Below the pieces are notes generated by a model. That model did not search any database, was not told the origin of the DNA, and saw only the letters and a program-made list of their open reading frames with translations. A stretch of 64,000 bases of DNA. It comes from Meconema thalassinum (lineage: Eukaryota; Arthropoda; Insecta; Orthoptera; Tettigoniidae). Position numbers and translations under genes: made by a program. Location: positions 156,915,890 through 156,979,889 of the forward strand of contig OX336397.1 in the NCBI GenBank assembly GCA_946902985.2, written 5' to 3'. Positions 10,705 to 22,688 of the stretch are shown here, piece by piece. Numbering within the stretch: the first letter of the stretch is position 1; each line of letters begins with the position of its first letter.

Positions 10705-10831
10705 AAGGAAGGAAACTTGTAGTTTAACATGACCGTTAATCTGTAGATCATGAGCCACGGGACTTCCGTTTTACGTGGAATCCAAACCACAGGCCATGGC
10801 ATTTCACTTCGAAAGTCTCACATGCATTGGC
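10705..10831 (-). repeat. SINE (family F) inserted in unit 1
   Basis: Minus-strand SINE missing its tRNA-like head. The body matches the full copy at 55269-55467, with the motif CATGAGCCACGGGA and its partner CCACAGGCCATGGCATTTCA. It is flanked by a perfect 12-bp target duplication CGCACTGTAAAA (10693-10704 and 10832-10843). The same insertion is present in units 2 and 3, so it predates the amplification. Confidence 0.85.
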
Positions 10832-12296
10832 CGCACTGTAAAAGAACCTCTCATTAACTACATTTGTGTCCCCAAATTTTGTGTTACTGTGACGTGGTTC
10901 GAGTATGTCCCTATCCGTTGTACAAAATGTCGTTATACACGAGTGTGTCTGGGCCGCTAGTCGCGTGTTTGGTGACTAGATGCCGGAGGCGATTTTGTTG
11001 TTTTTCATTTATGACATTGTTAGTGGAACTGTCCCAATCTATTTTAGCTTCCTGTTTTTCTATCCTGTAATTGGATAGCTACCCGACCTTATATTCCTGG
11101 TATTCCGAAGGTTGCGGGTTTTGAGGCCGTCTTTTCTCAGAGTAATTGTTTCTGGCGCCATTCTAGGCTGTGTCTCCGGGACAGTTCTGTCGAGTGTTAG
11201 GATCGTGTCCCGGTGCGGTCAATGAGGTTCGAAGGCTATTTCTTGGCCTTCTTTCCACGTTTGCCAGTCATGTTTTACTGTCATGTGGCAATGTAAATTG
11301 ATTGTGTGATTTCCAAAAATGTGCAGGGTTTCCCAAAGTCTGGGATTTTCATCCTACGGTGTGTTAGCGTTTTAGCTTGCGTATTGTTGTGGAAGTGAGA
11401 AAAAAGTCATATTATAGGCAGTGTAACGTGTCACGTATGCCTATTGATGCAATATATATAGTTCGACTTGGCCAATTTTTCCTTTATCGGGCCTAATGAC
11501 TGAGGCAGAGAAGAGAAAAAAAAATGAGCTATGCCCCGCTCCGTATTAAGAGAGCACTTTGAAAATGTATAAAAAATATATTGTATCTCGCCTGTTCACT
11601 GCTGTATGCTTTATTAAAGTGGGTTGGCAGGTGGCGATAGTCTGTAAAAATTATGTCGTGCACAATATGAAAAATGTTTAAAAGTGAGAAGTAGGACCTG
11701 AGTGTAGTATCCACCTATTTGGTGGCGTTAGTACTACGGTAATCTAGTTACGTCTCAGGGAAATCTACCACTTTTGGAAAATAGTTTGAGATTCTTAATT
11801 CTTGCTACAATCAGGGCTTTTGCCCGCCGCAAGAGAATCTATCAAACTGTGGGACCGGATCATAGAACATTTAGTCATTTCCATCTAGAAAGACCCACTT
11901 TAGCTCTATGCTGTGTTTTATTGCTTAAGCTGTGTTCAAAATAGCTTTTTCCGGCCTTAAGCCGCGTAGCTCACCTGATGGGCTTCCACTTGGCTTTGGA
12001 TATTAGCAACTTTACGTTATCCAAGTTGTAATATGGACCCTATGTTCAGTAACCATTGATGGCCTGAGAAAAAAAAATGCTAGGGGCCCAAATAAAAATC
12101 AAGAAGGATTTATAATTATATACTTTTGTTTTAGCCATGTTGTACTGCATATACGTGGAGAAAAAAAATGTGCCGTTTACGTTAGTGAGTCTTTATGTGT
12201 TTATTGGCGTATTTCTCCCGTGTAAACGAACTTATGTGTGTCCCTAATATAGGTTCAAGTGATATTAGCTTATTTCTGTGTCCCTGGTGGAAGTCG

Positions 12297-13652
12297 TTAC
12301 TCCGGTCCGAGCGTCCTTGCTCGGAAAGGTGAAGGGTTCTGCCCTGTTATGAGATTATAGGCCCCTGAAATCCACTGAGGCGCTTCTTTGCCATTTTTCG
12401 GGGGAGTTTGTAGCAAAGTAAGCCTGGGCCTACTTCCACCGTAGCGCGTGTCTGTAGGTTTGAGTGTGCCTGTTTTCGAGGGCCTAATTGCGCTCTGCGC
12501 TACCCTAGTAGAGTTTACGGGGGTGTGTGTATTTTTGCCTGAGTGGTTTTGTGGGGTAGGTAATAACACCTTTCCTGTACCCCGTGTACCGTGTGTGAGT
12601 GCGTGGTCACAATGTGCGTGCGTGTATCGTGCATCCTGAGGGACTGAATGTAACACCCTCTTATGCAGTCGCACCTGGGGTACTAATGCTGGTGTTCGCC
12701 TTCGTTCTGGCAAACTTGCCCTTTGAACTGGCGGTATAGGTCGCTTAATTGCCTGTCTTTGCACTGGCAATGTGGTGGCGTGTAACCTGACCGCTTTCTG
12801 GCCTGTGGCCACGGTAGACTCTTGCCATTGTGTTTGCCTATCTGTGTGGGTGTATGCAGGCTTTATGTACTGTAGGGCGGGCTCTACGTCCTCAGCCCAT
12901 GACGTGGTTACGTCGCGTTGTCTCCCTGTCATATAATGTGTTTCTGAGAGTCCTGGCTTCAACTCCCTCTCGTTCGTCCGTTCAGAGGGGATTGACCTAG
13001 GGTCTGCTGCTCGGTTTGGCAAAATTGCCTTCTGAGCCGGTGCTAAGGGATGTGTATTGGTGTAAGCTTGTCCCCGCAGTGTATTGGAGTCTAACCTGGC
13101 CGTCTTCTGGACTGTGGCCATGGTATCCTCCTTCCCATGTGTGGCAGTACATGGCGAGAGGGACATCCTCGCAAATTGCCGAGTTAGCGCATCTACTCTT
13201 ATGTCCTCTCCAGGCTGGGCTTGTGGCCCTACCATGTACTCGAAAATGGCCTTATTGTTCTGGAGTTCGCGGTACTCGTCCCAAATTTGGGTGTGCTGAC
13301 CGTTGAGGCTCATGGCCTGCTCAGCGACTTTTGTGCCATTGGTCCCTATGCGTCGGTGTTCCCTGATAAGTGTCTCCCATTGTTGGAACATAAACTCGTG
13401 TCGGCAGTGTAGTTGCCAGTGTGCTTTAATGATCTGTGTACGGAGGGTGGGGATTTTCGCCCGAATCTTGCGATTCTTAGCGCTGCGGCTTGGCCGGACA
13501 AGGGCTCTTATGATCCGCATGTACTGGGCGTGCAGGAGCTGCTGAAACCTTCTGAGGTAGTCCTGCCTAGTTTCAAAAACTCTGTGCCAGGCAATTAATT
13601 CCTGGTACTCCCCAATGCTCCTCAACACAGCTAGGCGGTATAGAGGGGCCAT
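12297..13652 (-). CDS. 451-aa Gag-position protein of the array element, unit 1
   Basis: The largest ORF of the window. The start ATG is 289 bp downstream (minus sense) of R2 and just after the possible primer-binding site, which is the position of gag in an LTR retrotransposon. Residues 1-150 are rich in Arg, Gln, Leu, Trp and Tyr and look mostly helical. Residues 150-451 are rich in Pro, Thr, Arg and Gln and look disordered and basic. An internal duplication pairs residues about 178-214 with 281-318 (VQKTARL.. against GQKAVRL.., both with a QxAxLP block). No CCHC zinc knuckle, protease or RT motif is present, and no signal peptide or membrane segment is seen. Three intact copies argue for recent activity or coding, but differences between copies are few and mostly amino-acid-changing, so selection is not shown. 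I do not recognise the family. Confidence 0.55.
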   Translation of the reverse strand: MAPLYRLAVLRSIGEYQELIAWHRVFETRQDYLRRFQQLLHAQYMRIIRALVRPSRSAKNRKIRAKIPTLRTQIIKAHWQLHCRHEFMFQQWETLIREHRRIGTNGTKVAEQAMSLNGQHTQIWDEYRELQNNKAIFEYMVGPQAQPGEDIRVDALTRQFARMSLSPCTATHGKEDTMATVQKTARLDSNTLRGQAYTNTHPLAPAQKAILPNRAADPRSIPSERTNERELKPGLSETHYMTGRQRDVTTSWAEDVEPALQYIKPAYTHTDRQTQWQESTVATGQKAVRLHATTLPVQRQAIKRPIPPVQRASLPERRRTPALVPQVRLHKRVLHSVPQDARYTHAHCDHALTHGTRGTGKVLLPTPQNHSGKNTHTPVNSTRVAQSAIRPSKTGTLKPTDTRYGGSRPRLTLLQTPPKNGKEAPQWISGAYNLITGQNPSPFRARTLGPE

Positions 13653-13941
13653 GCTAAATGAAGTATATGTGTCTTCTTATTTGAAAAAGAAAAGAAAAAA
13701 AACCGTGCGTGTTTGTCAGTGTATTCTTGTTCTCTCTGATTCTTTCTGGGGCTGGGGGGTTGGTTTGGGAGAAAAAATTCCCTGTGTTGATAATGCAAAG
13801 CAAAAAAAATTGCTTTCTGTCTGAGGGGAAAGAAAAAAAAATTCAGTCTCGCTTGGCTATATGCGGTACGGGCCGTTTTTACTACGAGAACTCGTTGTAT
13901 GAGTCCTATTTTACTGTGCGTAGTACCCGGCCTCCACCATC
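13653..13941 (-). promoter_or_regulatory. leader of the 451-aa ORF with possible primer-binding site
   Basis: On the minus strand the sequence after R2 is GA and then TGGTGGAGGCCGGGTACTAC (13939-13920). From memory this equals the complement of the 3' end of insect tRNA-Ala apart from two missing bases after GGAG. It is intact at 21274-21255, and its first bases are altered beside R4 (28608-28589). The remainder is A/C-rich with poly-A/T runs and leads to the ORF start. Confidence 0.4.
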
Positions 13942-14578
13942 TGTTTTAGATCCCTTATTTGGGGGGTGGTCGGATCTAAAACGGAAGAGTTATTGTGTTA
14001 ATTTATAAAGAAGTGCCAAAAAGGGGGTAGCTTCCCGTAGTCGGGCAAGCTGACCAGTGTAGAGTGTTGTTTAGTGTTAGGGTGCTAGGGGATGCTCTTG
14101 TAAAAGATCTAGGTGTATTTTAGGGGATGGAACTTGGCGTACAGGTCAACGCGCTGGCTTATGTGGTCGTCCAGCTGGCTGGTTAGGTAATCGACTTGCA
14201 CGCGTCAGCTATATGGCGCGTGCCACTCCTGCAGTCAGGCCGGTACGGGAATACAATGATGCTTGCCCTAGCAAGTATCTGGCTACTGTAAGTCACGTCT
14301 AATAGTGACGGAGAGTTCAGGAAGGGAGTTAGGGCGTAAAGAAGCGTGTAAACAGTAATGCAGGTGTAATGTACTGACCAAGTGTTTATTGGCCAGTAAT
14401 ATTGAATTATGAGTCCCTTTTAAGGGATGTAGTGATGTTACAATGTGTACAAACTTGTCTATACAAATTGGTGGGTAAGGTTACAAAGTTATAGGATTCT
14501 GAACACCTGCTGACTCACTCACCTGATGATACCAGCATAGCCTCGGGCCGCCACACTGTAAGACTGATAATTGATTGA
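13942..14578 (-). repeat. R2, 637-bp LTR-like repeat
   Basis: Second R copy, same length and ends as R1. It differs from R1 at a handful of positions, for example GTGTTAGG instead of GTAATAGG and CTAAT instead of CTACC in the small hairpin loop. It shares the latter with R3. Confidence 0.75.
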
Positions 14579-14886
14579 AAATTAAAAAAAAAATGGCTAC
14601 TACTATTAAGCCGAATGGATGGCCTTATTCTATTGCCGAAATGTGCTGTGCCATTACCTGGCAACAGCGGTCAGTAAATTTGCTTAATCCTAGGTTGCGT
14701 GTCAAATGCAACCGTCTTACAGCTAAAATTTCGACCAGGGCGATCGCCTGAGGCAATTTACTTCCTCAGGGCACCACCCGCACGAGTCCTAGAAACACCG
14801 GTTGTCTCTAGAATCGCCGGATTCCGCCCCCTTAATTCTAGTTGTCGACGTCTATTCTAGGTGATTATGAACTAGTATTAACCTAG

Positions 14887-15354
14887 TCACAGGCGGCTTA
14901 CGTTGCCACAAAGCAAAACGTTTCGCCTGCTGTACCATCCTGCTCGTTGCCATTGTTCTCCATATGTTGTCATAGTTGGGTCTGCCCACTGTAACCCCTG
15001 TAGACAGCTCGATGCATGTCTATTTAATGCCCTCTGACTGCCCGATGCGTCGCCATTTATGTGGGCATTGGACATTGTCCAATGGCATAATGTTATCTTC
15101 GCCTTCGTCGGCAATCGTAGTATCCTCCGGGAATGGTGGCGTCCGGGGTCCTCTTCGCCCGTATTGGCAGTAATAATATCCTCCGGGAATGGTGGCGTCC
15201 GGGGTCCTCTTCGCCTGTATTGGCAATCGTAGTCTGCATTTCGCAGTATAAGAATCTCTTCGCCTTTATCGGCCGCAGTAGTATGCTTTTCGCAATAATA
15301 TTTCACTTCGCCTTTATCGGCCGCAGTAGTATGCTTTTCGCAATAATATTTCAC
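14887..15354 (-). CDS. 155-codon repeat-containing ORF, unit 2 (doubtful gene)
   Basis: Same protein sequence as the frame at 7566-8033. As there, the N-terminal half is translation of a tandem DNA repeat and no domain is recognised. Confidence 0.25.
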   Translation of the reverse strand: MKYYCEKHTTAADKGEVKYYCEKHTTAADKGEEILILRNADYDCQYRRRGPRTPPFPEDIITANTGEEDPGRHHSRRILRLPTKAKITLCHWTMSNAHINGDASGSQRALNRHASSCLQGLQWADPTMTTYGEQWQRAGWYSRRNVLLCGNVSRL

Positions 15355-18027
15355 TCCAGCGCACAGGAGGCTTGCTTCCCGCTGTAGAAGCCCTACTTAC
15401 TTAATTTTAGCTAGAAGTCTAGTCATAATGGGGTCGTCGCTAGGGTCATCCCCTGAGTCCAGCGCGGAGTGAGCTATTTCTCCCACCATCCTCAGAAAGA
15501 CTTCCCTGCAGGTCTTGGCGTCGCTGACCGTGGCACAGAGTGGGTGTAGCATCCCTTCCTCCCAGGGGCAGTTTAGGTGCACCTAGGATTCCAGAGCTTG
15601 CCCGGCCAGGCCGCGAGTGCCTCAACCTTACGTGGTTCGTCTGCTTGGTCTAGTCGTCATGTTACTAGGGTAAGGCTCATCATTGCCTTTTTTCCTCTCA
15701 AAGTGCGGTGCCTTTGGCCTTTGGCTTATGCCGTTATCATCAATCAGAGTGCTTCAGATTCCTTTTTATGTAACAATAAAAAAATATGGGCGTAACCCGT
15801 GTAAATAGTTTATTTTGTGTAAAATGTAAAATATTTCCAGTGTTGTGGGGTTGTAGAGCTTCTAAGTACATAGACTACTTCTGGTCTACTATTGCTACGT
15901 CAGCTTTCCAGCGATAATGCTTTTTTTTACCTTAATGGAGGTGTTAGTAGGGTCTGTGGCGTCAGGTACCCTGTTATTAGGATCTGGGGGTAGTTATTCG
16001 TAGAGTGGGCTGAAAGCATGGTAGGAAGAGGTTGTGCATCTTTGGGCTCAAATAAATGGTGGCCGTGAGCCGGTAATGCTACTAGGACTGCTCCTATAAT
16101 GAGTGGATTGGGGCAGGTAATTCCCGGGATTGCAAAAATATGAAAATTCCATGCAGGTTAGATAGTAATATCCCTGGTAAATGGATGGGATACTCATGCA
16201 TGTATCTGGATATGAGGCATCTGCACTCATGTACGGATAGGTGTAGGGTGAGGCATAATAATAATATATCCCTGTCATGCGGGAGTATTTAATTAACAAA
16301 AAATGGTTAATATATGTAACTGTGGCCTCATCTCTCATTTGGAGATGCGCATTATGCTTAATTGATGTTTGCCGACCCACCCCTAATACTCAGGTGGTAG
16401 CATCGTGATCCAAGGCGTAGCAAGCCTTCTCTTTAGACGCATGAAGTCTATCAACCCCTTTGTATACTCTGTAATGTAGTGTAGCTGTTTTGATCGTGTT
16501 CATGTGTCTGCGTTGGTTATGTTGGACGTGGGAAGGTTATTGGAAGGGAGTAAGGTGGTACAATGGTAGCCTGTGCTTCTGTCATCCTCCCTTGGTCCAT
16601 GTCTGCTTTCTATCCGCTCCTTGGGATAGTAAAGCGTCACGACCTAATCTGGTCTGCCATTTGTAGTGTGAATGTGGCCAGTGGTCGTAGTGCGACTGGC
16701 CATGCCCTAATCGCCTGTCATTGTTTTTTTTTTGAAAACTGAAATCCAGAAAGGAAGTTATTGGGGGGGGGAGGTCTTGTTTCCTCAGAGCCCCTGTCTG
16801 TGTTCGCTTCTAATTAGTGAGCGCGTGTGAGTGTGCCTATGTTCCGCTACACCATGCGGACGGTTGGTCTGTTACAGGCTAAGTCGTAATGTGTATCGCG
16901 TGTGTGGGCAGGAGGTGCCCGTGGCCTGTCAACGTCTTTGAGAACGTGCTCCTATGGGCCCAAGATAAGTTCCGATCTGTCACGTCTTGTCCATTGCTAA
17001 ATGCTTTTGCAGTGTTAGAAAAATGTATGGTGTTGTGATTGTTTTGCGTTTGTAATTTCGCGGTCACTGCCGATACAACAATCGTGTCTGTCACCAGCAG
17101 TATTGCAGTATGACGAGATCTGCAAGTCAGTATTTTCGTCATGTTGTGTTTACATTTGTCTGCGTACGTGATTTTTCGCCAGTATGTGAGTGTTGTCACC
17201 GTTCTAGATTCCTGGCGGACTAATGTAGCAATTCGTACTATTTGCTAATACTATTGTGTGGTCACTATTCCGTATGACCTTTGTCTTACGAAATTTCTAT
17301 GCTTGTGTCTGGGAAATCTATTTTCCCTGTCAGGTGTCACTGAAATTCTATGCCTGGCTTTTGGCCGAAGGAAATGTGGTATTATCTGGTTCTGTAGTTG
17401 TATGGGCCAATTTTGGTGTGATTGGAAGCCTGGATAGCTGTTTTCCTGGTGTCCGATTTTCGCTGGGATTTGAACCCGTGATCTTATGTCATTCTCTGTG
17501 TTCTATGTCTGCGTTGTGTTTCAGGGATTGAGGTGTCCTCAGTGTGGTTTTTGCTTGTGTTTCTCGTACCAAAAATACCGTTGGCTAGTTAGTTTTTGGT
17601 ACGAGTGTGGTGTGTGATCATGGGTTCGGACCCGGGGTGCTGTAAAGACTTGGTATGCCGCTATTTGTGCCGTATATATTATGGCACATTCCCCGTGTAT
17701 TTGCAATGCGCAAAAGAAAGTACGCATACCTGTGAAGAGTTTGTATGTTTTTGAATTCTCCTCGTAGTGTAATTTGTGAGTTATGAGGTGTTTGGACTCG
17801 GCTTAAATGATGCCGTATGTTCTGCTGTGAGAGCTGCTAGCATATTGCTGTCTGTAAGCGTGGAGGTTATCCATGAGACTTGCGTTATTGCTGAGTGTGG
17901 CGGTATTGGATTACAATGTCTTGCGCGCTCGCTTGTTACTTGTTTTGATAATGCTTTGTGTCCGGCACATGTGTGTCTAATCGGCTTACTCTCTGTGACT
18001 GTGAGTAGTGCTTTTCGCACTGTAAAA

Positions 18028-18154
18028 AAGGAAGGAAACTTGTAGTTTAACATGACCGTTAATCTGTAGATCATGAGCCACGGGACTTCCGTTTTACGTG
18101 GAATCCAAACCACAGGCCATGGCATTTCACTTCGAAAGTCTCACATGCATTGGC
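18028..18154 (-). repeat. SINE (family F) inserted in unit 2
   Basis: Same insertion as at 10705-10831, with the same target duplication CGCACTGTAAAA (18016-18027 and 18155-18166). It was therefore inherited through duplication of the unit. Confidence 0.85.
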
Positions 18155-19631
18155 CGCACTGTAAAAGAACCTCTCATTAACTACATTTGTGTCCCCAAAT
18201 TTTGTGTTACTGTGACGTGGTTCGAGTATGTCCCTATCCGTTGTACAAAATGTCGTTATACACGAGTGTGTCTGGGCCGCTAGTCGCGTGTTTGGTGACT
18301 AGATGCCGGAGGCGATTTTGTTGTTTTTCATTTATGACATTGTTAGTGGAACTGTCCCAATCTATTTTAGCTTCCTGTTTTTCTATCCTGTAATTGGATA
18401 GCTACCCGACCTTATATTCCTGGTATTCCGAAGGTTGCGGGTTTTGAGGCCGTCTTTTCTCAGAGTAATTGTTTCTGGCGCCATTCTAGGCTGTGTCTCC
18501 GGGACAGTTCTGTCGAGTGTTAGGATCGTGTCCCGGTGCGGTCAATGAGGTTCGAAGGCTATTTCTTGGCCTTCTTTCCACGTTTGCCAGTGGGATTACT
18601 TCCCTCTGTTTTACTGTCATGTGGCAATGTAAATTGATTGTGTGATTTCCAAAAATGTGCAGGGTTTCCCAAAGTCTGGGATTTTCATCCTACGGTGTGT
18701 TAGCGTTTTAGCTTGCGTATTGTTGTGGAAGTGAGAAGAAAGTCATATTATAGGCAGTTTAACGTGTCACGTATGCCTATTGATGCAATATATATAGTTC
18801 GACTTGGCAATTTTTCCTTTATCGGGCCTAATGACTGAGGCAGAGAAGAGAAAAAAAATGAGCTATGCCCCGCTCCGTATTAAGAGAGCACTTTGAAAAG
18901 GTATAAAAAATATATTGTATCTCGCCTGTTCACTGCTGTATGCTTTATTAAAGTGGGTTGGCAGGTGGCGATAGTCTGTAAAAATTATGTCGTGCACAAT
19001 ATGAAAAATGTTTAAAAGTGAGAAGTAGGACCTGAGTGTAGTATCCACCTATTTGGTGGCGTTAGTACTACGGTAATCTAGTTACGTCTCAGGGAAATCT
19101 ACCACTTTTGGAAAATAGTTTGAGATTCTTAATTCTTGCTACAATCAGGGCTTTTGCCCGCCGCAAGAGAATCTATCAAACTGTGGGACCGGATCATAGA
19201 ACATTTAGTCATTTCCATCTAGAAAGACCCGCTTTAGCTCTATGCTGTGTTTTATTGCTTAAGCTGTGTTCAAAATAGCTTTTTCCGGCCTTAAGCCGCG
19301 TAGCTCACCTGATGGGCTTCCACTTGGCTTTGGATATTAGCAACTTTACGTTATCCAAGTTGTAATATGGACCCTATGTTCAGTAACCATTGATGGCCTG
19401 AGAAAAAAAAATGCTAGGGGCCCAAATAAAAATCAAGAAGGATTTATAATTATATACTTTTGTTTTAGCCATGTTGTACTGCATATACGTGGAGAAAAAA
19501 AAATGTGCCGTTTACGTTAGTGAGTCTTTATGTGTTTATTGGCGTATTTCTCCCGTGTAAACGAACTTATGTGTGTCCCTAATATAGGTTCAAGTGATAT
19601 TAGCTTATTTCTGTGTCCCTGGTGGAAGTCG

Positions 19632-20987
19632 TTACTCCGGTCCGAGCGTCCTTGCTCGGAAAGGTGAAGGGTTCTGCCCTGTTATGAGATTATAGGCCCC
19701 TGAAATCCACTGAGGCGCTTCTTTGCCATTTTTCGGGGGAGTTTGTAGCAAAGTAAGCCTGGGCCTACTTCCACCGTAGCGCGTGTCTGTAGGTTTGAGT
19801 GTGCCTGTTTTCGAGGGCCTAATTGCGCTCTGCGCTACCCTAGTAGAGTTTACGGGGGTGTGTGTATTTTTGCCTGAGTGGTTTTGTGGGGTAGGTAATA
19901 ACACCTTTCCTGTACCCCGTGTACCGTGTGTGAGTGCGTGGTCACAATGTGCGTGCGTGTATCGTGCATCCTGAGGGACTGAATGTAACACCCTCTTATG
20001 CATTCGCACCTGGGGTACTAATGCTGGTGTTCGCCTTCGTTCTGGCAAACTTGCCCTTTGAACTGGCGGTATAGGTCGCTTAATTGCCTGTCTTTGCACT
20101 GGCAATGTGGTGGCGTGTAGCCTGACCGCTTTCTGGCCTGTGGCCACGGTAGACTCTTGCCATTGTGTTTGCCTATCTGTGTGGGTGTATGCAGGCTTTA
20201 TGTACTGTAGGGCGGGCTCTACGTCGTCAGCCCATGACGTGGTTACGTCGCGTTGTCTCCCTGTCATATAATGTGTTTCTGAGAGTCCTAGCTTCAACTC
20301 CCTCTCGTTCGTCCGTTCAGAGGGGATTGACCTAGGGTCTGCTGCTCGGTTTGGCAAAATTGCCTTCTGAGCCGGTGCTAAGGGATGTGTATTGGTGTAA
20401 GCTTGTCCCCGCAGTGTATTGGAGTCTAACCTGGCCGTCTTCTGGACTGTGGCCATGGTATCCTCCTTCCCATGTGTGGCAGTACATGGCGAGAGGGACA
20501 TCCTCGCAAATTGCCGAGTTAGCGCATCTACGCTTATGTCCTCTCCCGGCTGGGCTTGTGGCCCTACCATGTACTCGAAAATGGCCTTATTGTTCTGGAG
20601 TTCGCGGTACTCGTCCCAAATTTGGGTGTACTGACCGTTGAGGCTCATGGCCTGCTCAGCGACTTTTGTGCCATTGGTCCCTATGCGTCGGTGTTCCCTG
20701 ATAAGTGTCTCCCATTGTTGGAACATAAACTCGTGTCGGCAGTGTAGTTGCCAGTGTGCTTTAATGATCTGTGTACGGAGGGTGGGGATTTTCGCCCGAA
20801 TCTTGCGATTCTTAGCGCTGCGGCTTGGCCGGACAAGGGCTCTTATGATCCGCATGTACTGGGCGTGCAGGAGCTGCTGAAACCTTCTGAGGTAGTCCTG
20901 CCTAGTTTCAAAAACTCTGTGCCAGGCAATTAATTCCTGGTACTCCCCAATGCTCCTCAACACAGCTAGGCGGTATAGAGGGGCCAT
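19632..20987 (-). CDS. 451-aa Gag-position protein, unit 2
   Basis: Intact copy of the ORF at 12297-13652. Relative to unit 1 it has Tyr120 for His, Ser152 for Arg, Leu233 for Pro, Asp254 for Glu and Met329 for Leu. Four of these five changes are shared with unit 3, so units 2 and 3 are closer to each other. No recognised domain. Confidence 0.55.
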   Translation of the reverse strand: MAPLYRLAVLRSIGEYQELIAWHRVFETRQDYLRRFQQLLHAQYMRIIRALVRPSRSAKNRKIRAKIPTLRTQIIKAHWQLHCRHEFMFQQWETLIREHRRIGTNGTKVAEQAMSLNGQYTQIWDEYRELQNNKAIFEYMVGPQAQPGEDISVDALTRQFARMSLSPCTATHGKEDTMATVQKTARLDSNTLRGQAYTNTHPLAPAQKAILPNRAADPRSIPSERTNERELKLGLSETHYMTGRQRDVTTSWADDVEPALQYIKPAYTHTDRQTQWQESTVATGQKAVRLHATTLPVQRQAIKRPIPPVQRASLPERRRTPALVPQVRMHKRVLHSVPQDARYTHAHCDHALTHGTRGTGKVLLPTPQNHSGKNTHTPVNSTRVAQSAIRPSKTGTLKPTDTRYGGSRPRLTLLQTPPKNGKEAPQWISGAYNLITGQNPSPFRARTLGPE

Positions 20988-21276
20988 GCTAAATGAAGTA
21001 TATGTGTCTTCTTATTTGAAAAAGAAAAGAAAAAAAACCGTGCGTGTTTGTCAGTGTATTCTTGTTCTCTCTGATTCTTTCTGGGGCTGGGGGGTTGGTT
21101 TGGAAGAAAAAATTCCCTGTGTAGATAATGCAAAGCAAAAAAAATTGCTTTCTGTCTGAGGGGAAAGAAAAAAAAATTCAGTCTCGCTTGGCTATATGCG
21201 GTACGGGCCGTTTTTACTACGAGAACTCGTTGTATGAGTCCTATTTTACTGTGCGTAGTACCCGGCCTCCACCATC

Positions 21277-21913
21277 TGTTTTAGATCCATTATTTGGGGG
21301 GTGGTCGGATCTAAAACGGAAGAGTTATTGTGTTAATTTATAAAGAAGTGCCAAAAAGGGGGTAGCTTCCCGTAGTCGGGCAAGCTGACCAGTGTAGAGT
21401 GTTGTTTAGTGTTAGGGTGCTAGGGGATGCTCTTGTAAAAGATCTAGGTGTATTTTAGGGGATGGAACTTGGCGTACAGGTCAACGCGCTGGCTTATGTG
21501 GTCGTCCAGCTGGCTGGTTAGGTAATCGACTTGCACGCGTCAGCTATATGGCGCGTGCCGCTCCTGCAGTCAGGCCGGTACGGGAATACAATGATGCTTG
21601 CCCTAGCAAGTATCTGGCTACTGTAAGTCACGTCTAATAGTGACGGAGAGTTCAGGAAGGGAGTTAGGGCGTAAAGAAGCGTGTAAACAGTAATGCAGGT
21701 GTAATGTACTGACCAAGTGTTTATTGGCCAGTAATATTGAATTATGAGTCCCTTTTAAGGGATGTAGTGATGTTACAATGTGTACAAACTTGTCTATACA
21801 AATTGGTGGGTAAGGTTACAAAGTTATAGGATTCTGAACACCTGCTGACTCACTCACCTGATGATACCAGCATAGCCTCGGGCCGCCACACTGTAAGACT
21901 GATAATTGATTGA
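21277..21913 (-). repeat. R3, 637-bp LTR-like repeat
   Basis: Third R copy, with the same length and ends. It has a private change in the loop of the terminal hairpin (CCATTATTT instead of CCCTTATTT) that leaves the stem intact. Confidence 0.75.
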
Positions 21914-22220
21914 AAATTAAAAAAAAATGGCTACTACTATTAAGCCGAATGGATGGCCTTATTCTATTGCCGAAATGTGCTGTGCCATTACCTGGCAACA
22001 GCGGTCAGTAAATTTGCTTAATCCTAGGTTGCGTGTCAAATGCAACCGTCTTACAGCTAAAATTTCGACCAGGGCGATCGCCTGAGGCAATTTACTTCCT
22101 CAGGGCACCACCCGCACGAGTCCTAGAAACACCGGTTGTCTCTAGAATCGCCGGATTCCGCCCCCTTAATTCTAGTTGTCGACGTCTATTCTAGGTGATT
22201 ATGAACTAGTATTAACCTAG

Positions 22221-22688
22221 TCACAGGCGGCTTACGTTGCCACAAAGCAAAACGTTTCGCCTGCTGTACCATCCTGCTCGTTGCCATTGTTCTCCATATG
22301 TTGTCATAGTTGGGTCTGCCCACTGTAACCCCTGTAGACAGCTCGATGCATGTCTATTTAATGCCCTCTGACTGCCCGATGCGTCGCCATTTATGTGGGC
22401 ATTGGACATTGTCCAATGGCATAATGTTATCTTCGCCTTCGTCGGCAATCGTAGTATCCTCCGGGAATGGTGGCGTCCGGGGTCCTCTTCGCCCGTATTG
22501 GCAGTAATAATATCCTCCGGGAATGGTGGCGTCCGGGGTCCTCTTCGCCTGTATTGGCAATCGTAGTCTGCATTTCGCAGTATAAGAATCTCTTCGCCTT
22601 TATCGGCCGCAGTAGTATGCTTTTCGCAATAATATTTCACTTCGCCTTTATCGGCCGCAGTAGTATGCTTTTCGCAATAATATTTCAC
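22221..22688 (-). CDS. 155-codon repeat-containing ORF, unit 3 (doubtful gene)
   Basis: Same protein sequence as at 7566-8033 and 14887-15354, with the same reservations. Confidence 0.25.
   Translation of the reverse strand: MKYYCEKHTTAADKGEVKYYCEKHTTAADKGEEILILRNADYDCQYRRRGPRTPPFPEDIITANTGEEDPGRHHSRRILRLPTKAKITLCHWTMSNAHINGDASGSQRALNRHASSCLQGLQWADPTMTTYGEQWQRAGWYSRRNVLLCGNVSRL

Noticed and set aside
9933..13824. Many plus-strand open frames of 60-100 codons in the array units
   Set aside because: They overlap the minus-strand ORF or lie in T/G-rich DNA where stops are rarer, have no motifs, and recur only because the unit is repeated.
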